Assembly: GCA_965229935.1 (NCBI GenBank)
Contig: CBDDKB010000002.1
Span: forward strand, 2,728,001-2,792,000
Origin: SPJN01 sp965229935
GTDB lineage: Bacteria > Pseudomonadota > Alphaproteobacteria > SPJN01
Length of the DNA stretch: 64,000 nucleotides
Direction: 5' to 3'
Shown: positions 25,608 to 34,069 of the stretch, piece by piece
Numbering within the stretch: position 1 is the stretch's first letter
How the letters are laid out: the number at the start of each line of letters is the position of its first letter
Made by a program: the position numbers and the translations under genes
Notes under the pieces: model-generated
Told to the model about the DNA's origin: nothing
Seen by the model: only the letters and a program-made list of their open reading frames with translations
The model's database searches: none

Positions 25608-25805
25608 TTAACCGTAGGGCAGAAATTTTTTCACGACCTTCGCATCGGCGGCTGACAAGGTTGTCGTGCCACGCTTATTGCGGATCTGTTTGTTGGTACG
25701 TTTGATCATGCCGTGGCGCTTGCCTGCCTGACCGGCCTTAACTTTACCGCTGGCCGTCAGTTTGAAGCGCTTTTTGGCACCACTTTTGGTCTTCATCTTG
25801 GGCAT
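25608..25805 (-). CDS. rpmI: 50S ribosomal protein L35
   Basis: The 65-residue very basic protein has the family start PKMKTKSGAKKRFKLT and the end DAKVVKKFLPYG. It is normally directly downstream of infC; here about 2.7 kb of unrelated genes separate them. The 171 bp upstream (25806-25976) contain a GC-rich segment and presumably a separate promoter for rpmI-rplT. Confidence 0.98.
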   Translation of the reverse strand: MPKMKTKSGAKKRFKLTASGKVKAGQAGKRHGMIKRTNKQIRNKRGTTTLSAADAKVVKKFLPYG

Positions 25806-25976
25806 TTCGATCTCCTAAGTCTAAAGGGTCTTTCTGACCGATAAGGCAGCCCTTTCGCCCATACGGTCGCTCATTCACAGGTGTTCTTGTGAAGAATGGC
25901 GGTTTATAAGGAATTTTGGGCACAGACGCAAGGGGCTAGCGCGCGCCGGCCCCGGTCACGCTGCCGCAGGGGGCGG

Positions 25977-26243
25977 TTAGCTAGATCGTCGCTCTGAAAG
26001 CCAGAAAACACCCCATAAAGTCATAATAATGGCGCTAAATAAACCGATCAGGAATGCGAGAAATACTGGTCCGAACCATAGTATACCGCCTCTGCACGAC
26101 CAGTAATCTACTTTGACCCATTTTCTAACCCTGTCAGCGCCGCCATATTCGGTCACTTGAAAAAGGGGGCTGCGCGTTGTGCTTTTGGGGTGCATTTGTG
26201 CCCTATAGGTTTTTTCTCGGCCTTGCCAGTCTGTTGCTTTCAA
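25977..26243 (-). CDS. Small membrane protein, 88 aa, of the toxin-like cassette
   Basis: The product has a charged N-terminal half and one long hydrophobic helix (about residues 55-80, GPVFLAFLIGLFSAIIMTLWGVFWL). It starts at a TTG that overlaps the stop of the preceding gene (TTGA), so it is probably coupled to it. No family is recognised. It is the last gene of the insertion between infC and rpmI. Confidence 0.55.
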   Translation of the reverse strand: MKATDWQGREKTYRAQMHPKSTTRSPLFQVTEYGGADRVRKWVKVDYWSCRGGILWFGPVFLAFLIGLFSAIIMTLWGVFWLSERRSS

Positions 26244-26823
26244 AACAGCTCGTCTCCATCTTCAGAAATGCCGTAGGCAATAATCTCATCATAAAGCTCG
26301 CGGCCTTTGACAAATGGGTCTGTGGGCGGCTCATCATATGGCGAGCTAAACAACCGCAGTTTACGCCCGTCAGTAAAATCGAAATAGGAGCGCCACCAGT
26401 ACGCATGCAGACCTAGCCCGACTTTGGGGGAGGCGGAAAAGTCGTTCGGCCCGGAATAGTAGCCAAAATGGCCACATTGATACATGTGATAGGGATTGAT
26501 GTAGATAATCAGCGTTAAGCAAATTGCTGCATTTGAAAGCAGTAGTGTTTTGAAGGGTCGACTCGGGTGGAGCAATACCCACCAAAACAGGGCCCAAGCG
26601 TTAATGGTGGCCATGATGCATAAAAAGGGAAAAAGGAATGCGGGTTCCCGAATTTGGCAGGCGTTGACATCCCCGAGTTCTACGCACTGATAAATCTTAA
26701 GGGGGAAATCTCAAAGAATATGAAGGCGATAGTGACGGTAACGTCAAAGAGCAATAGAAAACAAATCTTGCGCCACATTACTTCTGTTTGTTCCAATTTG
26801 GATTCTTGAAAGGCACGTGCCAT
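26240..26823 (-). pseudogene. Membrane protein gene with a one-base frameshift
   Basis: From the ATG at 26823 the frame reads a membrane protein (VMWRKICFLLLFDVTVTIAFIFFEISPL), then hits a stop. Shifting frame at the run of five G (plus strand, 26701-26705) joins it smoothly to KIYQCVELGDVNACQIREPA and on to the in-frame ORF ending at 26240. A six-base run would restore one protein of about 194 residues with three or four membrane helices. The defect is a single-base deletion in a homopolymer, either a real mutation, phase variation or a sequencing error. No family is recognised. Confidence 0.65.
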
Positions 26824-26898
26824 TCAAATGTTTTGTAGTTGTAATGTTTTTGCCCGCCGCTTTAGGCAAGCGGGACAAAGTTAATGCCGTTCGGACCG

Positions 26899-27282
26899 TT
26901 ACAGCCAACCTGCGAGACATCGCCCAACAACTTCATCAATAGATGTGAACTTGGTCAAGAAAAGCAAAGCTGCGAATGAAATATTTGACACGATCAATAA
27001 CCTCTCGCGCTTCCAAATGGTCAGGATGCCAAGCGAAAAGAAAATTGCGCCTGCCAATATGAGATTTAGGAGCGACGCAGCGTAGAGCGAGCCTGATTCA
27101 TAATTCCAGTACCCTTCAATCTTCAGCAGCTCTTGTTGATAAGCTGGATCTGTTTCGAACTGGACCCACTCATGTATTCCAAGAAATATCAGACAGCCGG
27201 AAAATGCCACCCAAGCTAAACACAAAGCAAGGAGTAATCTCGAAACTATGGAGTTGAAAATTTGCTGGTCTTCTTCAATCAT
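26899..27282 (-). CDS. Membrane protein, 127 aa; candidate immunity protein
   Basis: Three hydrophobic helices (about 14-35, 68-90 and 97-115) surround a short polar segment (HEWVQFETDPAYQQELLKIE). The ATG overlaps the TAA of the upstream Tlde1-type gene (TAATG), so the two are made together. In toxin-immunity pairs the small gene directly downstream of the toxin usually encodes the protective protein, and a membrane location suits protection from a periplasmic peptidoglycan-targeting toxin. No family match is recognised; the role is inferred from context. Confidence 0.55.
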   Translation of the reverse strand: MIEEDQQIFNSIVSRLLLALCLAWVAFSGCLIFLGIHEWVQFETDPAYQQELLKIEGYWNYESGSLYAASLLNLILAGAIFFSLGILTIWKRERLLIVSNISFAALLFLTKFTSIDEVVGRCLAGWL

Positions 27283-28487
27283 TATTTCTTTTTCGACGCC
27301 TTTGGAGCGGGGTAAAATACGTGCAATTCTAAGTCATCACCATAAGCTTTGAAATCGCTTGCGAAATCAGGCATGCATTTCGTCAGGTCAATACAGCCCG
27401 CAGAGCCTGCAATAGCCCCGCCATGAATTGAAAACCCAGTTCTACCTTTAGTGTCAGTGTCTGTTTGCGGATCCAGCCAGACACGATGTTCTCCCCAAGC
27501 TTTTTCGCCGCCGGGCCACAATCCCCCACCTAACGAGTTCTTTATTCTTCCAATAAGCGTGTCGTCATTTATATTTTGGTATCTATTTTGTTTAGCTTTC
27601 CAAATTCCTTCCGGAATGGGCCCTTTGTTTAAAGCTCCTTGGTATTCAGGAGATTGATAGCCCGTCCGTCCCGATACGCCCGGATATGTTTTGTGTCCGT
27701 GGGGCCTGCCAATCCAATGTAAGTTCGTTCCGTCGAAAGCTAATGTGGGTTTGTCTGTGTCTGTAAATAGGAATTCCGGCGTTATTGTGACGTCGGATTG
27801 TAGAGACTGGCTTTGTTGTCTGTCGCCTTCCCAAGATTTTATTTTGCCTGTTGGTTTGGTCAGTGAACTGGGGGTTTGAAATTTGTCGGGCCAAAATTTG
27901 TCGGCTGGCGAGACCTGTGCGGTAGATGATTCCTCAAATCGCATCTGCCGACCTTGGCGCGCATTGTAATCCGCTACAAGCCTTTGCAGCCATTTCTTCC
28001 GGTTTTGCCTTTTTGTGGCGCGATCTTCATTAATTCTTCGGCTTCTCGCAGCGGGGTCTTCTGGTTTTCCAACCGCGTTGGTCGCCCTGTCTGTGCGTCG
28101 TCTCAACCTCTCCGCCCGTTCCTTGACCTGCATCTTGTATAGCGCGGTTTGCTTTTCAGCCTTCTCGCGTGCCAGCACCTGTTGCGCAAGCGGGGCGGTT
28201 GCGGCCCCGGTCGATTCAGGAAACATGACAAGTCCTGTGACAGCGTTTTGCTCCACCTGTGTGCGGGGTGTCAGTGGATTGACCTGTGACAGGATGCTGG
28301 GGGCGGAAGAGGGCGCGCCTTCGCCTGTTGGTTTGTAGCCGGGCAGGGTTTTCACTTCCTGTTCAAAAGCATCTTGCTGCTTTGCCTGCTCTATGGTCTT
28401 TAGTTTCTGCCTGCCGCTTTGGGCAAGATTGCCAAGGCCTGCGCCTGTAGACTGCGGCCACAGGCTGTCGCCAAAAAGAAAAGGCAC
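27282..28487 (-). CDS. Tlde1-domain (DUF2778, L,D-transpeptidase-like) protein, putative antibacterial toxin
   Basis: The C-terminal 160 residues match the Tlde1 domain: LHWIGRPHGHKTYPGVSGRTGYQSPEYQGALNKGPIPEG, then GEHRVWLDP, and the catalytic segment with His355 and Cys365 (IHGGAIAGSAGCIDL). Known Tlde1 effectors cut or exchange D-amino acids in peptidoglycan tetrapeptide stems and are delivered by type VI secretion. The first 220 residues are Gln/Arg/Lys-rich and look disordered, with no signal peptide. No secretion genes are in the window. It is followed immediately by a small membrane protein gene. Confidence 0.8.
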   Translation of the reverse strand: MPFLFGDSLWPQSTGAGLGNLAQSGRQKLKTIEQAKQQDAFEQEVKTLPGYKPTGEGAPSSAPSILSQVNPLTPRTQVEQNAVTGLVMFPESTGAATAPLAQQVLAREKAEKQTALYKMQVKERAERLRRRTDRATNAVGKPEDPAARSRRINEDRATKRQNRKKWLQRLVADYNARQGRQMRFEESSTAQVSPADKFWPDKFQTPSSLTKPTGKIKSWEGDRQQSQSLQSDVTITPEFLFTDTDKPTLAFDGTNLHWIGRPHGHKTYPGVSGRTGYQSPEYQGALNKGPIPEGIWKAKQNRYQNINDDTLIGRIKNSLGGGLWPGGEKAWGEHRVWLDPQTDTDTKGRTGFSIHGGAIAGSAGCIDLTKCMPDFASDFKAYGDDLELHVFYPAPKASKKK

Positions 28488-28543
28488 CGCGCCAATAGAA
28501 ACTTGGGCGATGCCTTTAATCTTTTCCGAATGGAGTGGGTGGC

Positions 28544-29083
28544 TTACTTGGGTGCCAGCACCATAATCATTTGGCGGCCTTCCATTTTGGGGTGGGCTTC
28601 GACCTTCACAGCCTCGCCCATGTCGGCTTCAACTTTTCGCAAAAGCTGCATGCCCAATTCCTGATGGGCCAATTCGCGGCCACGGAAGCGGATGGTCATC
28701 TTCACCTTGTCGCCAGCCTCGATAAAGCGGGTGACGTTTTTCAGCTTCACTTCATAATCATGGCTGTCGATATTGGGCCGCATCTTGACCTCTTTCACAT
28801 CGACGGTTTTCTGATTTTTGCGCGCCTCGGCAGCCTTTTTCTGGGCCTGATATTTAAACTTCCCGTAATCAAGGATTTTGGCGACAGGCGGTGAGGCATT
28901 GGGGGAAATTTCTACCAAGTCCAGCCCGGCATCTGCGGCCATGTCGAGTGCTTTTGAAATTGCTACTTCGCCGTGATTTTCACCTTCCGCATCGATCAGG
29001 CGGACAGTATCTACGGCAATCATCTCATTAATGCGCGGGCCATCTTGTTTGGGCGGCTGCGCGGCGTGTGGTCTGCGTGCGAT
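28544..29083 (-). CDS. infC: Translation initiation factor IF-3, probable ATC start
   Basis: The 179-residue product has the IF3 N-domain (GPRINEMIAVDTVRLIDAEGE), the linker (YQAQKKAAEARKNQK) and the C-domain (KEVKMRPNIDSHDYEVKLK to MIMVLAPK). No ATG/GTG/TTG lies at the expected place. AGGAG (29092-29096) is followed after 8 bases by ATC at 29081-29083, which gives the usual start (M)ARRPHAAQPP. Rare AUU/AUC start codons are the classic basis of IF3 self-regulation. It lies 133 bp after thrS. Confidence 0.93.
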   Translation of the reverse strand: MARRPHAAQPPKQDGPRINEMIAVDTVRLIDAEGENHGEVAISKALDMAADAGLDLVEISPNASPPVAKILDYGKFKYQAQKKAAEARKNQKTVDVKEVKMRPNIDSHDYEVKLKNVTRFIEAGDKVKMTIRFRGRELAHQELGMQLLRKVEADMGEAVKVEAHPKMEGRQMIMVLAPK

Positions 29084-29216
29084 GGTAATCGCTCCTTTAT
29101 AGTTGCAGTTAAGCAGGTTCAGTCCGGCAAAAATACCGGATGAGCCGGATTTAACGCCTGTCAGCCCGCTGTCGCAAGCCAAAAATGCGGAAATCCGGCC
29201 CAAATGGTGTTTTAGG

Positions 29217-31175
29217 TCATGCGGATTGTTGCCGCGCCACATCAGGGGCGGTGGCTTCGGCGGCCAGCATGTCCACAATCTCGTCGATTGACAGGACCTG
29301 TTGGTCCTTGCTGCCAAGGCGGCGTACGGCAATCGTGCCTTCCTCTGCCTCGCGCCGTCCGGCAACAAGAATGAAGGGGATCTTGGCGTGGGAATGTTCC
29401 CGCACCTTATAGTTGATCTTCTCATTCCGCGTGTCGAGCCCGACGCGCAAACCCCGCGCCCGCAGCTTGTCTGCAAGGTTGGTTGCATATTCGTCCGCGT
29501 CAGACACAATGGTTGTCACCACCGCTTGGGTGGGGGCAAGCCAAAGGGGAAAGCGCCCGGCAAAGTTTTCGATCAGAATCCCGATCCAACGTTCAAAGCT
29601 GCCGAAAATAGCCCGGTGCAACATGACAGGCGTATGCCGTTCATTGTCTTCACCGACATATTCAGCGCCCAGACGCCCCGGCACCACAAAGTCGAGCTGT
29701 AGGGTACCGCACTGCCAGTCACGCCCAATGGCATCACGCAATACGAATTCAAGCTTGGGCCCATAAAATGCGCCTTCACCCGGATTCATCTCATATTCAA
29801 GCCCGGTTTGTTCAAGCGCACCGCGCAAACTGTCTTCGGCCTTGTCCCAAATCTCATCACTGCCCGCACGTAGATCAGGACGGTCAGAGAATTTGACCCG
29901 CACTTCTTCAAAGCCGAAATCGCGATAGACGGAAAACAGGAAGTCTACGAATTCCTTGGTCTCTGACAGGATTTGGTCTTCGGTGCAGAAAATATGGGCA
30001 TCATCTTGGGTAAAGCCGCGCACGCGCATCAACCCATGAAGCGCACCTGACGGTTCATACCGATGGCAGCAGCCGAATTCAGCCATGCGCAAGGGCAGCT
30101 CGCGGTAACTTTTCAGGCCCTGCTTGAAAATTTCAATATGGGCCGGGCAGTTCATCGGCTTGAGCGCGAGGTCCTTTTCATCCGCGTTTGAGGTGAACAT
30201 GGCTTCGCGGAACTTGTCCCAATGGCCTGACGCTTCCCACAATTTGCGGTCAATCAGTTGCGGCGTGCGCACTTCTTGATAGCCACGGTCACGCTGGGCG
30301 CGGCGGATATATTGCTCCACCTCTTGATAAAGCGACCAGCCCTTGGGGTGCCAGAATACCATGCCGACGGCCTCTTCCTGAATGTGGAACAGGTCCATCT
30401 CCTTGCCCAGCTTGCGATGGTCGCGCTTTTCCGCTTCTTCAATCCGGTTCAGATAGGCGTTCAGCTCTTTCTTGTCGCGCCATGCGGTGCCGTAAATACG
30501 CTGCAATTGCGCATTCTTGGCATCCCCGCGCCAATAGGCACCGGCAAGCTTGGTCAGCTTGAAGTGGGTGCCGATCTTGGCAGAGCTCATCAAATGGGGG
30601 CCACGGCACAGATCATGCCAGTCACCATGATGATAGACGCGGATTTCTTCGCCCGCGGGCAGATCGCGGATCAGTTCAGCCTTATAGGTTTCGCCCATGT
30701 CGAGGAAATGCTGCGCGCACTCGTCCCGGTCCCATACCTCGCGGCGGGTTGGCACGTCACGCTTCACAATTTCCTTCATGCGCTGTTCGATCTTCTCGAG
30801 GTCTTCGAGCTGAAATGGCTCATTCCGGGCAAAGTCATAATAGAACCCGTCTTCGATCACGGGGCCGATGGTGACTTGCGTGCCGGGGAATAGCTCCTGC
30901 ACAGCCATCGCCAGAATATGCGCGGCGTCATGGCGGATCAGTTCCAGCGCCTCAACCTCATCCTTATTGGTGATCAGGCGGAATTTGCAGCTTTCAGTGA
31001 TCGGCAGATCAAGATCAACCAATTGACCGTCCACTTCACCGGCAAGGGCAGCTTTCGCCAGCCCCGGGCCGATATCGGCGGCAACCTCGGCAGCTGTCAC
31101 TGTGCCCTGATACTCGCGGCTGGAGCCATCGGGAAGAGTGAGAATAATGGGCGCATCGCCCGCTGCGGCGGTCAT
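29217..31175 (-). CDS. thrS: Threonyl-tRNA synthetase
   Basis: The 652-residue protein has an N-terminal TGS domain (about 8-70), the editing/SAD domain (HDAAHILAMAVQELFP; GFYYDF), a class II catalytic core (MNCPAHIEIFK, RMAEFGCCHRYEPSGALHGLMRVRGF, with the Zn ligands Cys/His/His) and an anticodon-binding domain (LAPTQAVVTTIVSDADEYA). It charges tRNA-Thr. It begins the leftward thrS-infC unit. Confidence 0.98.
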   Translation of the reverse strand: MTAAAGDAPIILTLPDGSSREYQGTVTAAEVAADIGPGLAKAALAGEVDGQLVDLDLPITESCKFRLITNKDEVEALELIRHDAAHILAMAVQELFPGTQVTIGPVIEDGFYYDFARNEPFQLEDLEKIEQRMKEIVKRDVPTRREVWDRDECAQHFLDMGETYKAELIRDLPAGEEIRVYHHGDWHDLCRGPHLMSSAKIGTHFKLTKLAGAYWRGDAKNAQLQRIYGTAWRDKKELNAYLNRIEEAEKRDHRKLGKEMDLFHIQEEAVGMVFWHPKGWSLYQEVEQYIRRAQRDRGYQEVRTPQLIDRKLWEASGHWDKFREAMFTSNADEKDLALKPMNCPAHIEIFKQGLKSYRELPLRMAEFGCCHRYEPSGALHGLMRVRGFTQDDAHIFCTEDQILSETKEFVDFLFSVYRDFGFEEVRVKFSDRPDLRAGSDEIWDKAEDSLRGALEQTGLEYEMNPGEGAFYGPKLEFVLRDAIGRDWQCGTLQLDFVVPGRLGAEYVGEDNERHTPVMLHRAIFGSFERWIGILIENFAGRFPLWLAPTQAVVTTIVSDADEYATNLADKLRARGLRVGLDTRNEKINYKVREHSHAKIPFILVAGRREAEEGTIAVRRLGSKDQQVLSIDEIVDMLAAEATAPDVARQQSA

Positions 31176-31253
31176 CGGTTTATCCTTTCAGAATAGGAGT
31201 TAAGAGGGGCCTTGTTGCGCCGATAGCGGCGGAAGTCAAGGGGCTTCAAAGTC

Positions 31254-31269
31254 CCGCCCTGCTGGGCGG
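31254..31269 (-). terminator. GC-rich hairpin after the glycosyltransferase gene
   Basis: CCGCCC (31254-31259) and GGGCGG (31264-31269) pair perfectly around four bases, 7 bp downstream of the leftward glycosyltransferase stop. There is no strong U tract, so termination may be partial or need Rho. Confidence 0.4.
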
Positions 31270-31275
31270 CGCGAA

Positions 31276-32448
31276 TTAGAGAAGCCCCAGCAACTCCCGG
31301 TAAACGGTGATTGTGCTGTCTGTCATCTTGGTCAGTGCGAAATTGTCCTGAATATGCGTCTGTGCCTTGATCGCCAGATCGTGCCGTTCCTCGTCAGACA
31401 AGGATAGCGCGGTGACGGATTTTGCAGCCAGATCGTCAATATCGCCGGGGGCGAACAGATAGCCCGTGGTCCCGTCAAGTATGGTTTCGCGGAACCCGCC
31501 ATGATCAGCGGCAATGGTCAGCGCCTGCATGGCACCAGCCTCAAGCGGGATGCGCCCAAAGGGTTCGGGTTCACGAGTGGGTGCAAGAACGATATCCGCC
31601 AGTTTCAGCGCGGCGGGCATATCATTGCAATGACCGGCAAGGCGCATGACGGGCCACAGGTTCAGCTTTTCAATGCGTGCTTCAAGGCTTTGGCGATATT
31701 TCACATTGCCCTGATCATCACCGACAATGACACAGACAAATGTTTCGCCAAGGGCGTCACGTACCTTTGCCATGGCGTCAATCACGTCAAGCTGGCCTTT
31801 CTTGGCGGACAGGCGTCCCGGCATCAGCAGTAAGGGACGCCCGTCAGGTACTTTCCAATCTTCGGCAAGTTTGATGATCCGTCCGCCGGGTACGGATTCA
31901 GGCTGAAACTGATCAAGATCGACACCGCGGGGGATGTGGATGATGTGGCCTTCGGGCAGGTCGGGGAACTGATCGCCGATTACGCTTTCCACATAGTGGG
32001 AGATAGCGATGACCCGTGCCCCATCAACCAGTGCGCGGTTATAGCGGCGCTTGAACACATTCCCCAGGTGCGTGCCATGCCATGTGGCAAGCCATGGAAT
32101 GCCCGCCCTGGCCGCTGCACCCTTAACGACCCATGCCGGCGCGCGGGAGCGGGCATGGACAAGATCGACATTTTCATCGCGCAGAATATTGGCAAGCTTG
32201 CGAGCGTTTGACCGAATGGCGAGCGGGCCTTTCTTTGACAGGTCAAGCGTGATGTGGCGCGCACCTGCCCGTTCAACCTCGCGCACCATTTGCCCGCCAG
32301 CCGACACAATAATCGCAGTGCCGCCTGCTGCGCCAATGGCGCGGGCCATTTCAACGGTGCCCCGTTCAAGCCCGCCTGATTTCAGGGCCGGAAGGGCTTG
32401 CAGTATGGTTTTGCCTGCAAGATTATGGTTTTGTTCAGTCACACACAA
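31276..32448 (-). CDS. Glycosyltransferase family 4 (GT-B fold)
   Basis: The 390-residue protein has an N-terminal Rossmann-like half (LQALPALKSGGLERGTVEMARAIGAAGG; DLVHARSRAPAWV) and a C-terminal GT1-type half (RPLLLMPGRLSAKKGQLDVIDAMAKV, with PTREPEPFGRIPLEAGAMQ as the EX7E nucleotide-sugar motif). It transfers a sugar to an unknown acceptor, probably in envelope polysaccharide or lipid glycosylation. The start is uncertain: GTG at 32448 or 32442. It is divergent from the hydrolase at 32474 with only 25 bp between. Confidence 0.9.
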   Translation of the reverse strand: MCVTEQNHNLAGKTILQALPALKSGGLERGTVEMARAIGAAGGTAIIVSAGGQMVREVERAGARHITLDLSKKGPLAIRSNARKLANILRDENVDLVHARSRAPAWVVKGAAARAGIPWLATWHGTHLGNVFKRRYNRALVDGARVIAISHYVESVIGDQFPDLPEGHIIHIPRGVDLDQFQPESVPGGRIIKLAEDWKVPDGRPLLLMPGRLSAKKGQLDVIDAMAKVRDALGETFVCVIVGDDQGNVKYRQSLEARIEKLNLWPVMRLAGHCNDMPAALKLADIVLAPTREPEPFGRIPLEAGAMQALTIAADHGGFRETILDGTTGYLFAPGDIDDLAAKSVTALSLSDEERHDLAIKAQTHIQDNFALTKMTDSTITVYRELLGLL

Positions 32449-32473
32449 ATCCCAAATAAAGGATCGCCCGGTT

Positions 32474-33244
32474 ATGAGCGTCGCCCCAAATTATCTTACC
32501 CGCCCCGACGGGTCAAAACTGGCCTATCATCGCACCAAAGCGGATTCGCGCAAGCCCACAGGTGTGGTTTTTCTGGGCGGGTTTATGTCGGATATGGGGG
32601 GCACAAAGGCGATTGCCCTGCAGGATTGGGCCGTCAGCGCTGGGCGAGATTTCCTGCGCTTTGACTATTTCGGTCATGGCCAGTCTGATGGCCCGTTTAC
32701 AGATGGCTGCATTTCCCGCTGGGCCGAAGATGCCATTGCCATGATTGACGAGATGACGGATGGCCCGCAGCTTCTGATCGGGTCATCCATGGGCGGGTGG
32801 GTGATGACGTTGGCTGCCCTTGCAAGGACAGACCGGATTGCCGGGCTGGTCGGTATTGCCCCCGCGCCTGACTTTACCGAAAAATTGATGTGGCCCAGTT
32901 TTTCGGACGAGATCAAACAGCAGATTTTGACAGAGGGGAAGTATGAACAGCCCAGCGACTACGACCCCGAACCTTACACGATTACAAAAAAACTGATCGA
33001 AGATGGGCGCAATAATCTATTGCTGGATGCGCCCATTCCGCTCAATCAGCCGATCCGTGTTTTGCAGGGACAGGAAGACCCGGACGTGCCGTGGACCCAT
33101 GCCCTGAAATATGTCGAGATGCTGGAAAGCAAGGATGTTGAGATCACTCTTGTAAAGCATGGCGATCACAGATTGTCCGAACCGGGGAATTTGGCGCTGC
33201 TGATCCGCACGGTTGAGGCGCTTTTGGGCGAGATTGAAGGCTAG
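32474..33244 (+). CDS. Alpha/beta hydrolase (ABHD10-like)
   Basis: The 256-residue protein has the fold landmarks: oxyanion strand VVFLGGFMSDMGG, nucleophile elbow GSSMGGW (Ser at about 100), acid-bearing strand RVLQGQEDPDVP and catalytic His in KHGDHRLSEPGN. The closest recognised group is the ABHD10/serine esterase type, probably acting on acyl esters or thioesters. I chose the ATG at 32474 over longer upstream frames that run into the divergent gene. Its stop overlaps the end of the convergent epimerase gene by 4 bp. Confidence 0.85.
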   Translation: MSVAPNYLTRPDGSKLAYHRTKADSRKPTGVVFLGGFMSDMGGTKAIALQDWAVSAGRDFLRFDYFGHGQSDGPFTDGCISRWAEDAIAMIDEMTDGPQLLIGSSMGGWVMTLAALARTDRIAGLVGIAPAPDFTEKLMWPSFSDEIKQQILTEGKYEQPSDYDPEPYTITKKLIEDGRNNLLLDAPIPLNQPIRVLQGQEDPDVPWTHALKYVEMLESKDVEITLVKHGDHRLSEPGNLALLIRTVEALLGEIEG

Positions 33245-34059
33245 TCCACCAGCGCCCGCAACCCCTCGCGATAGGTCGGGTACAGCAAACTACCGCCGAC
33301 AAGCTGTTTCAGCCTGTCATTCTTAACCCGCCGATTGTCCATCCAGAAAGTCTTGGCCATGGGGCTAAGCTTTGCCTCCTCGTAAGGGATCAGGGGCGGC
33401 GGGTCGATGCCCAATAGTTTGGCGGCAAAGCCTGTTACCTCAGCCGGGGGGGCAGGTTCATCATCGGCCAGGTTATAGATGCCGTGCGCGTCTTTTTGCA
33501 TGGCGATCAGGACGGCGCGGGCAATGTCCTCAACATGAATGCGGCCAAACCTGTGCCCCGGCTTGTCGATGCGTTTTGCGGTTCCGGCTTTGAGTTGATC
33601 AAGCGGGCTGCGCCCCGGCCCATAAATCCCGGCAATGCGAAAAGTTGCAAGCCGTTGGTCCGCGCAATCTGCCCACGCTGCCTCGTCCCGCACGCGGCGC
33701 GCGGATCGGAGGGAGGACGGGTTAGGCGGGCTTTGTTCATCCACCCACGCACCATCCGTATTGCCATAGACCCCGGTGGTGGAAAGATAGCCGATCCAAT
33801 GCGCCTTGCCGACGCTGATCGCCTCCCCATAAAGCGCAAGTGCCGGGTCTTGATTTTCCATGGGCGGGACGGATGACAGGATGTGCGTGGCTTCGCTGAT
33901 CGTTGCTTCGACCTGCGCGACATCATCAAAGCGCAGCAGGCGGCTGTCGGTTGGTTCGCGCGAGGTGCCATAGACAACGAAACCCGCCTGACGTGCCTTG
34001 GTGGCGATCAGGCGGGCCGTATAGCCCATGCCGAAAATCAAAAGGGTCGGGGTTTTCAT
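33241..34059 (-). CDS. NAD(P)-binding epimerase/reductase-like protein (YeeZ-like SDR)
   Basis: The 272-residue protein has an N-terminal nucleotide-binding motif (LLIFGMGYTARLIATKARQ) and the extended-SDR-like segments GYLSTTGVYGN, FRIAGIYGPGRSPLDQLKAG and GRIHVEDIARAVLIAM. The family is poorly characterised. The ATG at 34059 is preceded by AAGGGGG; a longer start at 34095 would overlap the upstream gene. It is convergent with the hydrolase. Confidence 0.8.
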   Translation of the reverse strand: MKTPTLLIFGMGYTARLIATKARQAGFVVYGTSREPTDSRLLRFDDVAQVEATISEATHILSSVPPMENQDPALALYGEAISVGKAHWIGYLSTTGVYGNTDGAWVDEQSPPNPSSLRSARRVRDEAAWADCADQRLATFRIAGIYGPGRSPLDQLKAGTAKRIDKPGHRFGRIHVEDIARAVLIAMQKDAHGIYNLADDEPAPPAEVTGFAAKLLGIDPPPLIPYEEAKLSPMAKTFWMDNRRVKNDRLKQLVGGSLLYPTYREGLRALVD

Positions 34060-34069
34060 ACCCCCTTGA

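Noticed and set aside
27282..28487. Type VI secretion locus
   Set aside because: Only the effector-like gene is present; no hcp, vgrG, PAAR or tss genes are in the window.
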